Below the pieces are notes generated by a model. The model was not told the DNA's origin. It saw only the letters and a program-made list of their open reading frames with translations, and made no database searches. Positions 33,710 through 43,842 of a stretch of 64,000 nt of DNA are shown one piece after another (the stretch's first letter is position 1; every line of letters starts with the position of its first letter). Source of the stretch: SAR92 clade bacterium H921 (GTDB lineage: Bacteria > Pseudomonadota > Gammaproteobacteria > Pseudomonadales > Porticoccaceae); assembly GCA_025153755.1 (NCBI GenBank), contig JAOALD010000001.1:372001-436000 (forward strand), in the 5' to 3' direction. Made by a program: the position numbers and the translations under genes.

Positions 33710-36463
33710 ATGTCGAATTTAGCCAATGGCTCATTTAAATTAAGGCTGCTATGTGTAGTAATAGCGGCGTCTGGATTTTCTCATCAGACCATCGCTCAGG
33801 ACACTGGCATAGAAGAGGTCGTAGTGACCGGTGTCCGCGCCAGTCTTGAAAAATCAATTGACCGCAAACGTAACTCAGATGAGTTTGTTGAGGTCGTAAC
33901 ATCAGAGGATCTGGGCAAGTTCCCCGATCACAATGTCGCCGAGTCACTACAGCGTGTTACCGGTGTGCAAATTAGTCGCGGTACAAACGTCAGTGCAGGC
34001 GACAACGACGGTGTAGGCGAGGGCAGTGAAGTCAGTGTTCGCGGCACGCCACCGGCATTGAACCGAGCCACAGTAAATGGCCAAACCATTTCTACCACTT
34101 CTGTATCCGGTGGTTCACGAAGCTTTAACTACAACACTATCTCGCCAGAGCTAGTTGAGAGCCTCGAGGTATTTAAGACTCCGTCGGCCAGTCAGGATGA
34201 AGGCTCTCTGGGCGGAGCGGTTAACCTCAAAACTCGCTCTCCACTGGACTTTAAAAACCGCACTGCGGTAGTCAATATCAAGCAGTCATTTAACAATCTG
34301 CGCGATGACGAGGGTGAAAACTATTCATTACTCTATACCGATTCTAGCACTGACTCTCAGGGTCGCGAATTAGGTGTCTTGGTCAGTTACAATAATTCCG
34401 AGGAACCTTTTCGTCGCGACAGTGTTGAATCTTTTGGCTATCGCTATGTGGGTTTTAACGCCGCTACAGGTACGATAAGCGATGCCGGTTCTCCCGCGCA
34501 GTTGACGGCACCAGTCGATGGTATTGCCTACGGTTATATGCCCAAGGACATACGTCAAAATATTCGCCTTGAAGAGCGTGAGCGCTCGGGCCTTAACGTT
34601 GTCTTTCAGTATAGACCCACGGACAACCTCGACATTAAGTTGGATTATTTGACGACTGACTTAACCCGTTTTGAGCATGCCAGCAACAGTGCCTATAGAT
34701 TTACTGACGCCCCAGGTGGTGTTGGCAATACCTTGATTGAGAGTGCCGTTCTCGACGGCGATAATTTTGTCGCGGTGACCAACAGTACGAGTAACAAATC
34801 CTTTCATCAGCGCTATTTTGTCGCTGCCTTTGATCGTGAATATAACTACACCACCGATGCGGTTAATCTCTCTGTAGATTGGACGTCTGAAGATTGGTTG
34901 GTCTCGGCACGAGTGGGCGCTTCCGAGGGTGAGGGCAAACAGGACCCAGCTCTATTTGCCACTTTTGGGCCAAAGGGGAGCAGTGTCTCCTATGATACTC
35001 GCGGTGTTGAATTTTCCACTTTGGCTGCTACCTTGGCTGGTGGAGAGGCGGTATCTGGCCCCTCCGATCTGGTCTGGCAGAATCTGTCTCGCGCAGTGCT
35101 ACAAAATACTGACGAAGAAGAGTACGCCCAGCTGGATTTCGAGCGCACGATTAATGATAGCTGGATCACCAGCGTAAAGTTCGGTGCTAAATACCGCGAT
35201 CGTACTAAGCGTCAGTACAAGGCTGTGGATTCCGTTAACAATAGAGGATCCAATACCTGTGGCGATGATGCTCACAGCTGTACTCTGGCGGATTATATTG
35301 GCGACAGTACATTCCCAGTAGACGACTTTTCTGTTACGGGCGGCATGCCTTCATCGTGGTTCCTACCCTCTGCAAGCATGATTCTGGAAGATTATTCCTA
35401 TGATGCCGACGGTGAGCTGGGTACCCCAGTGATTCGAGCCAAGCAGGACGGTATTAGCAACTGGGATGTTAGCGAAGAAATCACTGCAGCCTATGCTATG
35501 GCAACCTTCGAGACTGAAAAACTGCGCGGTAATTTTGGTCTGCGCTATGTCAGCACCGATCAGGACGGTAACAGTAATACCTACGATGGTGCTGCCTTGG
35601 TTCCACTGAATGACAAGCGCAGCTATTCTGAAGTCTTGCCGAGTCTGAATGCTGTCTATGTACTTCAGGATGATCTCTTGCTGCGTGGTGGTTACGCCAA
35701 AGTAATGTCTCGTCCTAGCTTTCAGCAATTGACCTTAGGCTACAACGTCAATCAGGGCGCACAGACAGCTACTCGTGGTAATCCCGATCTTGATCCGTTC
35801 CTTGCAGATCAGTTCGATCTGTCTCTGGAATGGTACTTTAACAAAGGTGGGCTGCTCTCGACCGCTGCGTTTTATAAAGACGTTAGCTCTTATGTTTCAT
35901 CAACTCAGTTCAGCGAAGTTGTTCCTGGCTTTGAGACCGACGATAACGGTGATGCGGTAGAGTACTTGGTCACGGCACCCTCGAACGGTGAAGGCGCGAC
36001 TATTCGGGGTCTTGAGTTCTCTTATCAGCAGAATTTCACTGAGCTGCCGGCTCCCTTTAATGGTTTAGGCACAATTTTCAACTACACCATGATTGATAGC
36101 TCTACCGGTAGAGATGATCCATTTGGCAACGAACTACCATTGGAAGGACTCTCGGAATCAAGCATGAACCTAGTGCTGTTCTATGAGAAAGAAGACTTTT
36201 CAGGTCGTATCTCCTACACCGAGCGAGATGACTTCTTACTCTTCACCTCAAGCCTGGGTAATCTGCCGATCTATCACAAAACCTACTCTCAGGTTGATGC
36301 CAGCATGAGTTATCAGGTGGGTGATACAGGCCTTACGTTGACCGCAGAGGCGATTAACCTGACCAATGAAAAGCCAGTTACTTTTGCTGGAGACGAATCA
36401 CGGATTATTTCCTATCGTGAATTTGGTCGTCGCTATGCGTTAGGTCTGCGTTACAAGTTCTAA
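33710..36463 (+). CDS. TonB-dependent receptor (sulfated glycan uptake)
   Basis: A 917-residue outer-membrane receptor. Signal peptide of about 29 residues ending TIAQ, then GIEEVVVTGVRASLEKSID, the start shared with the other receptors here. The plug follows (HNVAESLQRVTGVQISRG) and a large beta-barrel ending FGRRYALGLRYKF with a terminal Phe. It sits between the two-component system and the GH10 gene, so it should import xylo-oligosaccharides or their sulfated forms. Internal cysteines (about 520 and 528, in SNTCGDDAHSC) could make a disulfide in an outer loop. A strong stem-loop 14 bases after the stop separates it from the hydrolase genes. Confidence 0.9.
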   Translation: MSNLANGSFKLRLLCVVIAASGFSHQTIAQDTGIEEVVVTGVRASLEKSIDRKRNSDEFVEVVTSEDLGKFPDHNVAESLQRVTGVQISRGTNVSAGDNDGVGEGSEVSVRGTPPALNRATVNGQTISTTSVSGGSRSFNYNTISPELVESLEVFKTPSASQDEGSLGGAVNLKTRSPLDFKNRTAVVNIKQSFNNLRDDEGENYSLLYTDSSTDSQGRELGVLVSYNNSEEPFRRDSVESFGYRYVGFNAATGTISDAGSPAQLTAPVDGIAYGYMPKDIRQNIRLEERERSGLNVVFQYRPTDNLDIKLDYLTTDLTRFEHASNSAYRFTDAPGGVGNTLIESAVLDGDNFVAVTNSTSNKSFHQRYFVAAFDREYNYTTDAVNLSVDWTSEDWLVSARVGASEGEGKQDPALFATFGPKGSSVSYDTRGVEFSTLAATLAGGEAVSGPSDLVWQNLSRAVLQNTDEEEYAQLDFERTINDSWITSVKFGAKYRDRTKRQYKAVDSVNNRGSNTCGDDAHSCTLADYIGDSTFPVDDFSVTGGMPSSWFLPSASMILEDYSYDADGELGTPVIRAKQDGISNWDVSEEITAAYAMATFETEKLRGNFGLRYVSTDQDGNSNTYDGAALVPLNDKRSYSEVLPSLNAVYVLQDDLLLRGGYAKVMSRPSFQQLTLGYNVNQGAQTATRGNPDLDPFLADQFDLSLEWYFNKGGLLSTAAFYKDVSSYVSSTQFSEVVPGFETDDNGDAVEYLVTAPSNGEGATIRGLEFSYQQNFTELPAPFNGLGTIFNYTMIDSSTGRDDPFGNELPLEGLSESSMNLVLFYEKEDFSGRISYTERDDFLLFTSSLGNLPIYHKTYSQVDASMSYQVGDTGLTLTAEAINLTNEKPVTFAGDESRIISYREFGRRYALGLRYKF

Positions 36464-36477
36464 AGCTCCGACTATAG

Positions 36478-36504
36478 CCCTTCTAGCGGTCCTCGCTGGG
36501 AGGG
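36478..36504 (+). terminator. 11-pair stem-loop after the TonB receptor gene
   Basis: CCCTTCTAGCG pairs with CGCTGGGAGGG throughout its length in RNA (two G-U pairs), loop GTCCT. No T-run follows, so partial termination or message capping before the GH10 gene is more likely than full stop. Confidence 0.5.
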
Positions 36505-36581
36505 TAATAGTTTTCAAACATGCAACTATGGTCAGTTTATAACTGCTTTTACTTTAACTGAATACGGGTGGTCATTGGATT

Positions 36582-37883
36582 GTGAACAGGCGACGTTTTA
36601 TATCAGCTTTGGCAGCTGTAGCTCCGTCTTTCGGGTTCGCCAAGCAGGCTAAAGATCACTCTACTGCAGCCACGGCTTACGCGGGTATGGAAGACAGTGC
36701 CAGCTGGCGAAAAGAGGCTAAGCAGCGCATCGAAGTGCTTCGCAAAGGCCGCTTCAATGTCAAGGTAACAGACGCCGCAGGTATGCCTTTAACTAACCTG
36801 CCGGTTACAGCAAAACTCTATCGCCATGATTTTGGTTTCGGTGCTGCACCGCGCTTAAGGCGCCTTTATGGCAGCCCCTATCCCCAGGAAATAAGGCAGC
36901 GTCATTTAGAATACTGCGATTTACTGTTCCACAAACTGACACCAGAGAATGCTTTCAAGTGGAAGCATCATAAGAACAATAGTCAATACATCGAACCTTT
37001 TATGGAATGGTGTGCCGAGCGCAGCATTCCCGTTCGTGGCCACTGCTTAATCTGGCCCGGTTTCAGGCGAGCTGCTGTAGAACATGCCAGATACTCTGGC
37101 AATAAAGTGCAGTTACGCAAGGTACTCAATGACCATATCCACAAAATGGTCAGCCAATATGGCGATCCGCTGACTGAATGGGATGTGCTCAACGAGCCTT
37201 TTAGCAGTCACGAGTTTATGGATATTCTCGGCCCCGAGGTCGCGGTTGATTGGTTCCAGCAGGTGCAGCAGATTCGGCCCGAGGTGAAACGCTACATCAA
37301 CGATTATGGAGTACTGACCAAAAATTCAGTGCGCCACAGAACGTTTTATTTTAATTATATAAAGGGCCTTTTAAAGCAGGGTGCGGCTATTCAAGGTATT
37401 GGATTCCAGGCGCATATTCCCAAGGGGTTTGCGCCTACACCGCCGCAAGAATTGCTCTCTATTATGAATGATTTTGCTGCGCTAAATACCGAGTTGCAGG
37501 TTACCGAGTTCGATTTTGAAACGCCAGATTTAGAGTTTCAGGCACGTTACACCGAAGACTTTATGACGGCTGTCTTCAGTCATCCGCAGATGACCGGACT
37601 GCTTACTTGGACGCCATTTGAATATGCTAAAAACAGCGTGCCAAAGCCCGATGCGGCACTGGTTGATCGCAACCTGCGATTAAAACCCAATGGCCAGGTA
37701 TGGCATGACCTAGTCAACCGACACTGGTCAACCGACGTTGAGCTGCTCACGGACAGTCGAGGAGAGATTAATTTTACCGGCTATAAGGGTCTCTACCATT
37801 TGAAAGTGAGCGCAGGCAACGGCGGTGTTTTTGCAGTGCCATTGAAATCAGACACCGTGAATGCGCAGATTAATCTGGCATGA
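36582..37883 (+). CDS. GH10 endo-beta-1,4-xylanase-like enzyme with Tat-type signal
   Basis: A 433-residue hydrolase starting at a GTG. The N-terminus RRRFISALAAVAPSFGFA looks like a twin-arginine signal. About 55-90 is a small beta domain (NVKVTDAAGMPLTNLPVTAK). The GH10 barrel has acid/base Glu205 in WDVLNEP and nucleophile Glu309 in VTEFDF, the right order and spacing. It would cut the xylan main chain. Export by Tat means the enzyme folds in the cytoplasm first, unlike its Sec-exported neighbours. It overlaps the GH3 start by four bases (ATGA), suggesting coupled translation. Confidence 0.88.
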   Translation: MNRRRFISALAAVAPSFGFAKQAKDHSTAATAYAGMEDSASWRKEAKQRIEVLRKGRFNVKVTDAAGMPLTNLPVTAKLYRHDFGFGAAPRLRRLYGSPYPQEIRQRHLEYCDLLFHKLTPENAFKWKHHKNNSQYIEPFMEWCAERSIPVRGHCLIWPGFRRAAVEHARYSGNKVQLRKVLNDHIHKMVSQYGDPLTEWDVLNEPFSSHEFMDILGPEVAVDWFQQVQQIRPEVKRYINDYGVLTKNSVRHRTFYFNYIKGLLKQGAAIQGIGFQAHIPKGFAPTPPQELLSIMNDFAALNTELQVTEFDFETPDLEFQARYTEDFMTAVFSHPQMTGLLTWTPFEYAKNSVPKPDAALVDRNLRLKPNGQVWHDLVNRHWSTDVELLTDSRGEINFTGYKGLYHLKVSAGNGGVFAVPLKSDTVNAQINLA

Positions 37884-40264
37884 AAATATACTCGAACAAG
37901 AAACGATCCAATAACAACCATCAAACAATAAGGCCTTTTACACCGATCATGAAAAAAATATTCCTTAGCTTAACCGGTTTTCTGCTTTCTACTGCGTCCT
38001 TAAGCTCGATCAGCAGTGAGCTCTTGCCCGCCTACCTAGACGCCAGTTTAACCCCTGAGCAGCGGGTCGCCGATCTATTGCCGCGGATGACCCTGGAGGA
38101 GAAGGTAGGGCAGATGTGTCAGTACGTAGGCATTGATCACACCGCTGAATCAGAGCAGCACATGTCCATCGATGACCTTGCCAAGAGTGACGCTCACGGT
38201 TTCTATCCCGATCTTCACTCATCACAGATTCCAGCCTTTATCGAGACCGGCAAAGTTGGTTCATTTCTTCATGTATTGACCGCCTCTGAAGCCAACTTAT
38301 TACAGCGCCACGCTGCACAGAGCCGTTTGGGTATCCCTTTGCTAATCGGCATAGATGCGATACACGGCAACGCTATGGTCAGTGGTTCCACGGTTTATCC
38401 TGCCCCCCTAAGTATGGCTAGTTCGTGGAACCTTGGCCTGGTTAAACAGGCAAGTATTGAAACCGCTCGCGAAATGCGTGCCACCGGCTCCCACTGGAGC
38501 TTTACACCGAATGTGGATATAGCCCGTGATCCCCGTTGGGGGCGAGTGGGTGAAACCTTTGGAGAAGACCCGTTCCTTGTGGCTGAAATGGGTGTGGCGA
38601 CGATTGAGGGCCTGCAGCAGAGAGACTTTTATGGGCCACAGAAAGTGATTGCTAACGCCAAGCACTGGGTTGCCGGCGGTGATCCGATCAACGGTATTAA
38701 CCTATCGCCCATGGATGTCTCTGAACGCAGTCTGCGCCAGGATTTCTTCCCGCCCTTCAAGCGAGCTGTCGACGCCGGTGTATTTACCTTTATGGCCGCC
38801 CACAATGAGATCAATGGCGAACCCGCCCACGGCAGTCGTTACCTACTTAATGATGTGTTACGCGAAGAGTGGGGCTTTAAAGGCTTTGTGGTAAGTGATT
38901 GGATGGACATTGAACGCTTGCATACCTTTCATCGAGTTGCCAACAGCCAAAAAGAGGCGGTCTACCAAACCGTGCATGCGGGAATGGATATGCATATGCA
39001 CGGGCCAGATTTTCTTGAGCCGCTGGTGGAGCTGGTCAATGAAGGCCGACTCTCCGAGGCGCGCATAGATGAATCAGTAGGCCCAATGCTACTGGCCAAA
39101 TTCCGTCTCGGATTATTTGAAAATCCCTATGTCGATGAGAGCCAGATTGAACAGTCGGTGTTTACTGCAGCCCATCAACAAACTGCATTGGAAATGGCGC
39201 GGCAGGCGATCGTGCTGTTAACCAATAACGATAATATTTTACCCTTGCAAAAAAATAGCAGAGTCTTTGTGACTGGGCCCAATGCTGACAACCATACGAT
39301 ACTTGGGGACTGGGTGCTGGAACAGCCGGAGAACAATGTCACAACGGTACTCGAAGGTCTTAGAGCGGTTGCTGCCAGTCCTAAAAATATTGATTTTTAC
39401 GATGTCGGCAAACAGGTTAAAAACCTCTCTACAGAGGATATTCTCGCCGCAGCCAAACGCGCCAGTCAGTCTCAGGTAGCGGTTGTGGTGGTGGGTGAAA
39501 ATCCCCTGCGCTACGACAAAAAAGGCAAGACGTCTGGCGAAAATGTTGCTCGATCGTCGATCAATCTTATCGGCAGACAGCTTGAGTTGGTGCAGGCTAT
39601 TCATGCAACTGGAACGCCGGTGATTGTGGTCTTGGTTAATGGCCGGCCGATCGCTGAACCCTGGGTCGTGGATAACAGTGCTGCTGTTATTGAAGCCTGG
39701 GAACCCGGCGCAATGGGCGGGCAGGCGCTGGCAGAAATTATCTATGGCGTGACTAACCCCAGCGGTAAATTACCCATCACTGTGCCCTATAGCATCGGTC
39801 ACACTCAGGCGATTTATAACCACAAGCCATCGGCTTACAAGCACAAATATGCTGATGCGCCGACCCGCAATCTGTTTGAGTTTGGTTATGGGCTCAGCTA
39901 TACCGAGTTTGCTTTCTCTCCGCCAGTTTTGGATAAGAAAAGCATTCAAAAAACCGAGAACACCAATCTCTCTGTGACAGTGACCAATAGCGGCGATCGC
40001 GCTGGTTATGAAACGGTGCAGCTCTATGTGCGTGACAATTACAGTGAAATAACCCGCCCGGTTAAAGAGCTAAAGGGGTTTGAAAAGATCTATCTGCAAG
40101 CCGGCGAATCAAAGCGCGTTAGTTTTACCCTGGAGCCTGAGATGTTGGCCTACTACAACCGTGCTATGGAGTGGGTAGTCGAGCCCGGAGCCTTCACCTT
40201 GATGGTAGGTTCTTCTTCTCGTGGAGCGGATCTAAAAAGCATTCAGCTGCGCGTTAAAGACTAA
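37880..40264 (+). CDS. GH3 beta-glycosidase (xylosidase or glucosidase)
   Basis: A 794-residue periplasmic enzyme. GH3 motifs in order: LTLEEKVGQM-like start (MTLEEKVGQMCQY), NVDIARDPRWGRVGETFGED, KHWVAGG, and the nucleophile Asp340 (counted from 37880) in VVSDWMD; a C-terminal fibronectin-III-like domain follows (AGYETVQLYVRD). It trims oligosaccharides made by the GH10 enzyme. The ATG at 37880 overlaps the GH10 stop; the ATG at 37949 begins a clean Sec signal (MKKIFLSLTGFLLSTASLSS) and may be the true start. Xylosidase rather than glucosidase activity is inferred from the locus. Confidence 0.9.
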   Translation: MKIYSNKKRSNNNHQTIRPFTPIMKKIFLSLTGFLLSTASLSSISSELLPAYLDASLTPEQRVADLLPRMTLEEKVGQMCQYVGIDHTAESEQHMSIDDLAKSDAHGFYPDLHSSQIPAFIETGKVGSFLHVLTASEANLLQRHAAQSRLGIPLLIGIDAIHGNAMVSGSTVYPAPLSMASSWNLGLVKQASIETAREMRATGSHWSFTPNVDIARDPRWGRVGETFGEDPFLVAEMGVATIEGLQQRDFYGPQKVIANAKHWVAGGDPINGINLSPMDVSERSLRQDFFPPFKRAVDAGVFTFMAAHNEINGEPAHGSRYLLNDVLREEWGFKGFVVSDWMDIERLHTFHRVANSQKEAVYQTVHAGMDMHMHGPDFLEPLVELVNEGRLSEARIDESVGPMLLAKFRLGLFENPYVDESQIEQSVFTAAHQQTALEMARQAIVLLTNNDNILPLQKNSRVFVTGPNADNHTILGDWVLEQPENNVTTVLEGLRAVAASPKNIDFYDVGKQVKNLSTEDILAAAKRASQSQVAVVVVGENPLRYDKKGKTSGENVARSSINLIGRQLELVQAIHATGTPVIVVLVNGRPIAEPWVVDNSAAVIEAWEPGAMGGQALAEIIYGVTNPSGKLPITVPYSIGHTQAIYNHKPSAYKHKYADAPTRNLFEFGYGLSYTEFAFSPPVLDKKSIQKTENTNLSVTVTNSGDRAGYETVQLYVRDNYSEITRPVKELKGFEKIYLQAGESKRVSFTLEPEMLAYYNRAMEWVVEPGAFTLMVGSSSRGADLKSIQLRVKD

Positions 40265-40312
40265 TGCTAAAAACAAAAACAGAATTGAATACGAGTCATT
40301 AAGGATTTATAC

Positions 40313-41977
40313 ATGAATGGTTTTAAACGCAATTGGGCAAATACACTCTTAGGTAAAGCGACTGCAGTCATATTGATTTCGGCATTGGTTGCTTGTAACG
40401 ATACGCAGGTGGGCGGTGACAGCGCAGGCCAAAAAAGTGCTCAACCAGTCAGCAAACCAAAGAACGTGATCTATGTTCTCACCGATGATCAGCGCTACGA
40501 TGAACTGGGTTTTATGAACCCGGTTATAGATACGCCGAACATGGATCGTATGGCCGCCGAAGGTGTCCACTTTGAGAATGCCTTTGTCACCACGGCACTC
40601 TGCTCCCCGAGTCGCGCTTCGATCCTCACCGGCCAATATATGCACAACCACGGCGTGGTCGACAATAATAAGCCACCTCGCGAGGGCACGATTTTCTTTC
40701 CTGAGTACTTGCAAAAGGCCGGCTACAACACCGCCTTTGTCGGTAAGTGGCACATGGGTGAATTGGCGCCAGCCGGACGCAGGCTCGATGATCCACAGCC
40801 AGGCTTTGATCACTGGGTGAGCTTTGCCGGTCAGGGTCATTACTATCCAATCAAACCCAATGGTGAGCAGAGCATGCTCAATATCAATGGCGATGTTGTT
40901 AAACAAAAAGGTTATATCACTGATGAGTTAACCGATTACGCAGTGGATTGGCTGGACAGTCGCGACAGCGAAAAACCGTTCTTTATGTACCTTTCGCACA
41001 AGGCGGTACACGCAAATTTTGCACCAGCGCAACGTCACAAAGAGCAGTATGCCGACAGAACCATCCCGGTACCTGATAGTCAAGCTGATACCCCTGAAAA
41101 TTACGAGGGTAAGCCCATGTGGGTTAAGAATCAGCGTAATAGCTGGCACGGCGTTGATTTTCCTTATCACAGCTCACTGGATGTTCAGGCTTACAAAATG
41201 CGCTACCATCGAGCGCTCTCTGCTGTGGACGAAAGTCTCGGTCGCCTGTTTCAGTGGCTCGAAGACAATGGCCATGCCGACGACACTATCGTTATGCTGA
41301 TGGGTGACAATGGTTTTATGTTTGGTGAGCACGGTCTGATTGATAAGCGTAATGCGTATGAGGAGTCCATGCGGGTGCCACTTTTAGCCTGGGGTAATGG
41401 CTTAAAGAGCAATCATGTGGTCAAAGAGATAGCCGCCAATATTGATATTGCGCCGACCATACTAGATATTGCTGGAGTTGAATCTCCCGAGCAATTTGAA
41501 GGAGAGAGTCTCTATTCTCTGGCGCAGGGTGACTCAGCTAGCCAATGGCGCGATGATCTGCTCTATGAATACTACTGGGAATTTAATTATCCGAGCACGC
41601 CAACGACCTTTGCACTGCGCACAGATGACTATAAATTTATTACCTATCACGGCCTTTGGGATACCGAAGAGCTCTATGATATGCGCACAGATCCTAAAGA
41701 GATGCACAATCTGATTCACGATCCAGACTCCTTGGCTGTGGTCGCCGATCTGCGCAGCAAGTTATTTGCTCGCCTAGGGGATTCTCGCGATGGCTTGAGT
41801 GTTCCCTACACTGAGAAATTTAGTCATGGTGCAGTGTTTCGTGAAGGTGAGCGATCAAAAGCGGCTGAGTTCCCAGAGCAATGGTTACGGGATGGCAGTG
41901 AACAAGACCTACGTAACTTTATGACGCCGGATAAGGTTAGGGCAGGGCTATCTAAGGGCAAACCTGCAGCACACTAA
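40313..41977 (+). CDS. Lipoprotein sulfatase (S1 family)
   Basis: A 554-residue sulfatase. The signal ends in a lipobox (LVAC, Cys28), so it is anchored in the outer or inner membrane facing the periplasm. The signature CSPSRASILTG gives the formylglycine site Cys97; metal-site segments TDDQR (58-62) and GDNGFMFGEHG follow, with GKWHMG between. The C-terminal part (DTEELYDMRTDPKEMHNL) is the usual S1 end. It is 48 bases after the GH3 gene and 34 before the next sulfatase, so one operon is likely. The sulfated sugar it acts on is not determined by these motifs. Confidence 0.9.
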   Translation: MNGFKRNWANTLLGKATAVILISALVACNDTQVGGDSAGQKSAQPVSKPKNVIYVLTDDQRYDELGFMNPVIDTPNMDRMAAEGVHFENAFVTTALCSPSRASILTGQYMHNHGVVDNNKPPREGTIFFPEYLQKAGYNTAFVGKWHMGELAPAGRRLDDPQPGFDHWVSFAGQGHYYPIKPNGEQSMLNINGDVVKQKGYITDELTDYAVDWLDSRDSEKPFFMYLSHKAVHANFAPAQRHKEQYADRTIPVPDSQADTPENYEGKPMWVKNQRNSWHGVDFPYHSSLDVQAYKMRYHRALSAVDESLGRLFQWLEDNGHADDTIVMLMGDNGFMFGEHGLIDKRNAYEESMRVPLLAWGNGLKSNHVVKEIAANIDIAPTILDIAGVESPEQFEGESLYSLAQGDSASQWRDDLLYEYYWEFNYPSTPTTFALRTDDYKFITYHGLWDTEELYDMRTDPKEMHNLIHDPDSLAVVADLRSKLFARLGDSRDGLSVPYTEKFSHGAVFREGERSKAAEFPEQWLRDGSEQDLRNFMTPDKVRAGLSKGKPAAH

Positions 41978-42011
41978 CTAACCGTTAAAATAGAAAGGAA
42001 AAGGCCGCTCT

Positions 42012-43493
42012 ATGAAAAATATTTTGCCAATCCTTATGTGCGGTATGTCACTGGCATTTAATGCTGTTGCCAGTGACGTCAAGCCGGCCAATGTGCTGTT
42101 TATTATGATTGATGATCTGCGCCCAGAACTGGGCGCTTACGGCAGCACGGCGGTTAAATCGCCTAATATAGATAGCCTGGCCAGTGAGGCGGTGGTGTTT
42201 GCCAATGCCTATGTCAATGTGCCGGTCTGCGGTGCGTCTAGAGCCAGCATGATGTCGGGTATCAGACCGACGGAAAAACGCTTTGTCGGTTATCAAGCAC
42301 GTATTGATGAGGATGCCAAAGGGGCTGAAACGCTATTTGGTTATCTCAAAAAACAGGGCTACTACAGCGAAAGCATCGGTAAGATATTGCACTTTTCTGA
42401 GGATTCTAAAGCAGGTTGGAGTACGCCACCCTGGAATCCGAAGCCCAAGATTAAGCGGATAGGACACCGTAATTATCAGCGCGCGGAAAACATTGCCAGC
42501 TTTTTGAAGGATCGGGTGGGTCCCGCCTATGAAGCCGCGGATGTGCCGGATAATCATTATTTTGATGGCATGATTGCTGATCAGGCTATGGCATCTCTTG
42601 AATCCGTCAGCCAGCGCGATCAGCCTTTCTTTATGGCGGTGGGTTTTTTAAAGCCTCACCTGCCGTTTAACGCACCTTTACGCTACTGGGATCTCTATCG
42701 GGAAGACGATATCGATCTTGCGAGTAATCCACTTATGCCTGTAGCGGCACCTCGCGAGGCGATGCACAGTTGGGGGGAGCTACGCAAATTTGAAGGTATC
42801 CCCAAAGCACCGCACCCGGTTCCCGACGCTATGGCAAAGAAACTGGTTCATGGATATCTTGCCAGCGTCAGTTACTCGGATGCTCAGGTGGGGAAATTAG
42901 TGACCAAATTAAAACAGCTTAACCTCGACGATAACACCATTGTTATCGTCGCTGGAGACCATGGCTTTAGCCTCGGCGAACATGGTTTATGGGTTAAACA
43001 CTCGCCCTTTGATGTTGCGACGAGAACACCGCTAATCGTTAAGTTGCCGACAACACTGACTGAGACATCTACTATGGGGCTTCTGGGAAGTACTCTATCC
43101 ACACGCAGTGAACCGACCCCAAACTTGAAACCGGGAGTCGGTATTGCCGAGGGTTTAGTCGAGTTTGTCGATATATTTCCCACCGTACTCGAGTTATTGG
43201 GTAAGCCCAAACTTGCGCAGTTGCAGGGCGATAGCTTCGTAAGCCAGCTGATAGATGTCAGTGCACCGGGCAAAGTAGCAGTGTTTCCGCGCTGGCATGC
43301 AGCAGACGTGATTAAGACCGATCGCTATGCCATGACAGAGTGGTTTGATCAACAGGGACAAGTAACAGCGCGGATGCTCTTTGATCACTTAAATGATCCT
43401 AAAGAGACGATTAATCTGGCTGAACATAAAGACTATAAATCGCTTGTTGCCGATCTTCATGAGCAACTGATTTCTTTGAGAGAAAATCGATAG
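42012..43493 (+). CDS. Secreted sulfatase (iduronate-2-sulfatase-like, S1)
   Basis: A 493-residue sulfatase with a Sec signal peptide (about 20 residues). The signature is CGASRASMMSG with formylglycine site Cys73, the CxAxR variant; the metal-site motif MIDDLRPELGAYG and the KHSPFDVATRTPL segment resemble iduronate-2-sulfatase-like S1 proteins. It continues the operon after the lipoprotein sulfatase (34-base gap). Two different sulfatase branches side by side suggest removal of sulfate from different positions of the same glycan; that is inference. Confidence 0.88.
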   Translation: MKNILPILMCGMSLAFNAVASDVKPANVLFIMIDDLRPELGAYGSTAVKSPNIDSLASEAVVFANAYVNVPVCGASRASMMSGIRPTEKRFVGYQARIDEDAKGAETLFGYLKKQGYYSESIGKILHFSEDSKAGWSTPPWNPKPKIKRIGHRNYQRAENIASFLKDRVGPAYEAADVPDNHYFDGMIADQAMASLESVSQRDQPFFMAVGFLKPHLPFNAPLRYWDLYREDDIDLASNPLMPVAAPREAMHSWGELRKFEGIPKAPHPVPDAMAKKLVHGYLASVSYSDAQVGKLVTKLKQLNLDDNTIVIVAGDHGFSLGEHGLWVKHSPFDVATRTPLIVKLPTTLTETSTMGLLGSTLSTRSEPTPNLKPGVGIAEGLVEFVDIFPTVLELLGKPKLAQLQGDSFVSQLIDVSAPGKVAVFPRWHAADVIKTDRYAMTEWFDQQGQVTARMLFDHLNDPKETINLAEHKDYKSLVADLHEQLISLRENR

Positions 43494-43507
43494 TCTCTTT
43501 CTGAATC

Positions 43508-43709
43508 AGCTTGCTCCGTACTGCGAGTAATCTTGGTGGATACCGGACGTTAAAGTTGACAAAGAATAGCGTAGATGCAACCGAAGCTTTAGATATTGGT
43601 CAATAGAAAAGTTCTTCAGTGGATGGTGATGCCCCAGTCAATCGTGCAGTAGACGGATGGAATCTGATGGTTAAGAATATAGATATTAATGAGCCGGAAT
43701 GGAATTAGT
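43508..43709 (+). pseudogene. Possible relic of a secreted carbohydrate-binding domain
   Basis: The 349-base gap 43494-43842 holds a frame that reads coherently across one stop: NLGGYRTLKLTKNSVDATEA, LDIGQ, a stop at about 43604, then SSSVDGDAPVNRAVDG and WNLMVKNIDINEPEWN to a stop at 43709. GDAP-NRAVDG resembles the start of F5/8 type C (discoidin-like) domains. The match is short and the frame broken, so this is a weak call; otherwise the gap holds nothing recognised before the ribosome-binding site of the next gene. Confidence 0.25.
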
Positions 43710-43842
43710 TTGATTTTCTCCAAACAACAGCGGAGCCGAGTTCTAAATATTCAATAAAAATAGTCAACACTTATCGATGCTGGCTTTAGGGCAATCTGTG
43801 ATACCTTGACTGACTTGCCGATACCTAAAAAAGGGGGGGTTG

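Noticed and set aside
40349-40906. Reverse-strand frame of 185 codons
   Set aside because: It lies wholly within the sulfatase gene, whose forward frame carries all catalytic motifs.
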